Below, in pieces: positions 61,401 through 64,000 of a stretch of DNA of 64,000 bases. The notes under the pieces were generated by a model. It worked only from the letters and a program-made list of their open reading frames with translations, did no database searches and was not told where the DNA came from. Both the position numbers and the translations under genes were made by a program. Location of the stretch: assembly GCA_035236585.1 (NCBI GenBank), contig CP141132.1, positions 81,830,880 to 81,894,879 of the forward strand, given 5' to 3'. Position 1 is the stretch's first letter, and the number at the start of each line of letters is the position of its first letter. The DNA is from Warburgia ugandensis. Lineage: Eukaryota > Streptophyta > Magnoliopsida > Canellales > Canellaceae.

Positions 61401-61650
61401 TTTTTGTTTGAAATCTCTTCTTTCTACCCATCCTAAGTATCAAATCCAAGCATTCCTGTTATGATCTAACGTTGTGGTACATATAGGATCCTTGTCCAAC
61501 TCATTTTTTCGTCCATTTTGTATTCTCGACAACTTGAATTCATGGAGCAGTACGGATCTACTGGTTCGATGTAATTGTCTTCCTTTGCTAGTTTTAACTT
61601 CCGATGAACTTGATGTCATGATTCATGAGTTTCTTGCTTTCTTCGACATC
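58421..61650 (+). pseudogene. TraB family pseudogene
   Basis: A decayed copy of the gene at 33395-36896, in the same exon order. At 58424-58461 exon 2 reads VELVLIIHVADRE with its GTAAGT donor. At about 59675 exon 3 reads YFKTLQEKLEHYDCVHYETI then ASRVYLNSLKKI and a stop, matching YFATLQKELELYDCVLYEMV of the intact gene. After frameshifts, GYHADLELET (about 59910-59950) matches WYHADLDYET. Weaker traces follow: IPDLLRQSL at about 61324 (for MPDLGRRLR), LIFSSIL at about 61499 (for LIFSSVL) and TSDELDVMI at about 61600 (for TSELGQIID). No first exon was recognised. Exons 2 and 3 are secure; the later traces are tentative. Confidence 0.7.
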
Positions 61651-64000
61651 TTGCTTCCAAGAGATGACTAAAAGGATGTAAGTACTTGCAGGGAAAACAC
61701 AGTGAATCAACCATTTTAGGATAAATGACAGTTGGTACCTTGTGGACTTACCTGGATATGAGTAAAGATCTGAAACTCGTCTTTTTGTTTTTGTTTTCTT
61801 TATCGTTTTTGGGTCTTGTCTCTTTTCTGAATGGTGATTTTATTAGTCAGAAAGAGTAACAAAATCAGAATCAGAGGATCTGATAAGCATGCTATTTGGA
61901 GTAATTTGGTGTTCTTATTTTCTGTAAATATTTTATGCTGCTCCATATCTTAAATTGCTTGTAGCATCTGGTTTCTGATGCTCACCTTAGGATGCTTTGA
62001 GTTACTGTATTTAATATAACATCGTGTTTCGTTCTGGCAAGTTTCTGGGACAAAATGCTAATGCCTCTCTGCCCTAACATCTTGTCCTCACAAGTTTCAA
62101 GAGCTTCCACAATTCCATAACATGAATCTTCTCATCAAAATGTCGCTGCTTTTTGGAAACACAGATGACTCCGATATTTTAGGCATAAAATAGCTTATCT
62201 TCTATGCTGGTTGCTGCATCCTCTTTCTCATACTTCTGGTAACTAGAGAAATATTTGAAGTGTGAAGTTATTTGTCATTCATATATTTTTCTTAGCTTTC
62301 CCCGGACCCCGTGTAGGCAGGGGCTTTGTGCACCGAGGCTGCCCTTTTATATTTTCTTAGCTTGTTGCCATGGGAAGATTCATAGGGCATAAACAGAACA
62401 ATAACTGAACCAATTCTGTCAACTAGAAGTTGGTACAGAGCTAATGCGGAACTGATTGGCAGGAGTGTTATGGTTCAAGGGGAGCTGACATTTAGTTTTT
62501 AGGAAATGTAGATGCTTCACATTCTAGATAAGAATATAGACTTGTGCTTTGGGGTCTATGCCATTCTAGATGTGGCACTTGTTGCTTGCACTTTTTGTAA
62601 TGCACTTTCTTTGGGAAAAAGTTCCTTGAATTATCAAACTCAAATGAATATTCCTGGCTGGTAAAAGTGGAGTTCCCTTCATTCTTGGAGATATATCATT
62701 ACTGCTGCTGATAGGAACATAAATACTGAACAGGTATTCTGCTGCACCATATGAAGTTTGCATTGAATAGAATCAGTTCATCAGACACTCCTTTCGGAAC
62801 CGTGAGACTCTAGTCTCAGTTTTTCTCCTTGTAGGTGCGAGCATTACAGCGAAAGCGATTAATCTTGAATGCACTAATTGGCTAGGATAGAACCAGGTAC
62901 CATTCTATCAACTCTCATTTTCATTGTTTCTTCTTTTCTCAAATTTCTAACTTGCAAAAAGATACAAAGAAGAGAACAATGTCCTGCATAAAATGATTTT
63001 TCTGTCAAGATGAGCAGAATTTCTCATGTTCTTGCCAAGTTCTTTTCTCATTTCTTATCCTTCATTGAAATTGGATATTCCCCATTTTGATAACTGAAAT
63101 TTGGCCTTGTGTTTTACTTTTGTCTCATCAATTAGAGCCACGCTAGTTGTATGCTTCTCCCCACTGACTTTCTCTTGTTGATGTTTATGGAAGTTCCTAG
63201 TATCTCTGACTAAATATCCATTCTTCCCTGGGAACACAAGGCCGAGAACACGTGTTAACTGGTTTCTTTCCTCTGTTCTGTTAGATTCCTATGACTTGTC
63301 TTTCCAAAATGTGACAAGAGAAAGAAGTAGAGAAATGGCGGTAGGAGACCTGAAGAGAATGTCGAAGATTTCCAGAGCTTGATACTGGTGTTCTTCCATG
63401 AGGCACCACCTTGGATCATGACCAGCAGTGTTACAAACCTAGGCCGGGACGAAGTGCTGCAACACGTCTCAACTCATGAACTACTGGCTCAAGCACTAGA
63501 CAACACTTCATACAAACAATACTAGGTAGTGCTAAGTAGAACTGATCCACATGCTTTTTGATCCATTAGATATCTAAAGTGGGGCAAGGTGATGAACAAG
63601 TTAAATCCTGCAAATGTGGGCTCTAGAAAATGTGATTGCTCGACACACCTCTCTTTCCGGTTACTTTAGCATTCCTCTTCTTATAAGCTAGGATCACTCC
63701 ATCAGAAATTATGGTAACAGTGGGACATTGATCCAACCGTCAATGATATCAGAACGTGCCATCTTCAGGTTATTCGATGCTCGTAATACTTACATTTGTA
63801 GTCGAGTAAGGGTGATTTGCTTATTATAATTAGATAGAGGGTAAGTGTATTTTCCTTGCCTCTAACTTGCCATGAACAACCTTTATTAGTGTCAGTCTTG
63901 AACGAGGAGCTTATAAGGGTTGAAGTCTCTGTTCATAACAGGAATTGCATCATGGGTTGTTACTGAGTAGCAGCTCCAAGTTACCATTTACAGGCACGGA
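61651..64000. other. Right-end region without a recognised gene
   Basis: Contains one short Au SINE end (62299-62348). The piece RALQRKRLILNALIG at about 62838-62882, preceded by an acceptor-like ttgtag, looks protein-like but is too short to assign. Nothing else could be supported. Confidence 0.4.
62299..62348 (+). mobile_element. Au SINE, strongly 5'-truncated
   Basis: Only the 3' 50 bp remain (ccccggaccccgtgtaggca, ggggctttgtgcaccgaggc, tgccctttt). Flanks tatatttttcttagctt (62283 onward) and tatattttcttagctt (62348 onward) form a near-perfect duplication, so the truncation happened at insertion. Confidence 0.85.

Overview
The window is nuclear DNA of a flowering plant. It is AT-rich, its genes are split by GT-AG introns (some of several kb), and it carries Au-type tRNA-derived SINEs and RTE-type LINEs with short (ATC)n 3' tails. 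The best protein matches are plant housekeeping families. Long introns and LINE-rich spacers fit an early-diverging or magnoliid-like angiosperm, but that placement is only a guess. I see nothing prokaryotic or viral.

Layout. 1-9064 (minus): nine 5' exons of the AP-4 adaptor complex beta subunit; the 3' end lies off the left edge. 9065-14492: spacer with a SINE and microsatellites. 14493-31579 (plus): a 15-exon gene for a membrane-anchored PXA-PX-nexin-C sorting-nexin-like protein (1172 codons, frame kept through every junction). Its introns 1 and 13 each hold a nearly full-length antisense RTE LINE. 33395-36896 (plus): a six-exon TraB-family gene. 37281-37694 (minus): a small two-helix membrane protein frame with an internal TAA. 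38400-39010 (minus): a decayed BURP-domain pseudogene. 40918-42505 (minus): a truncated RTE LINE. 46466-46916 (minus): an isolated second exon of a SOUL haem-binding gene. 49055-52632 (minus): another nearly full-length RTE LINE. 52790-52925 (minus): a Copia reverse transcriptase scrap. 53821-55691 (minus): a complete two-exon SOUL gene. 58421-about 61650 (plus): a decayed TraB copy. The last 2.3 kb shows no gene that I can support.

The host genes mostly act in endomembrane traffic or at organelle surfaces (AP-4 coat, PX protein, TraB protein), with a secretory SOUL protein. There is no sign that they form a functional cluster. The SOUL and TraB families each have an intact copy and a broken copy, which points to local duplication followed by decay.

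The most striking structure is in the LINE family. Copy B is a mosaic: about 630 bp of its endonuclease region is nearly identical to copy A, including two shared nonsense codons, while both flanks of B resemble copy D instead. The family also has a variable number of roughly 130-bp 5' leader monomers. Identity figures come from hand alignment and are approximate. I found no clear case of a wholly new biological system.
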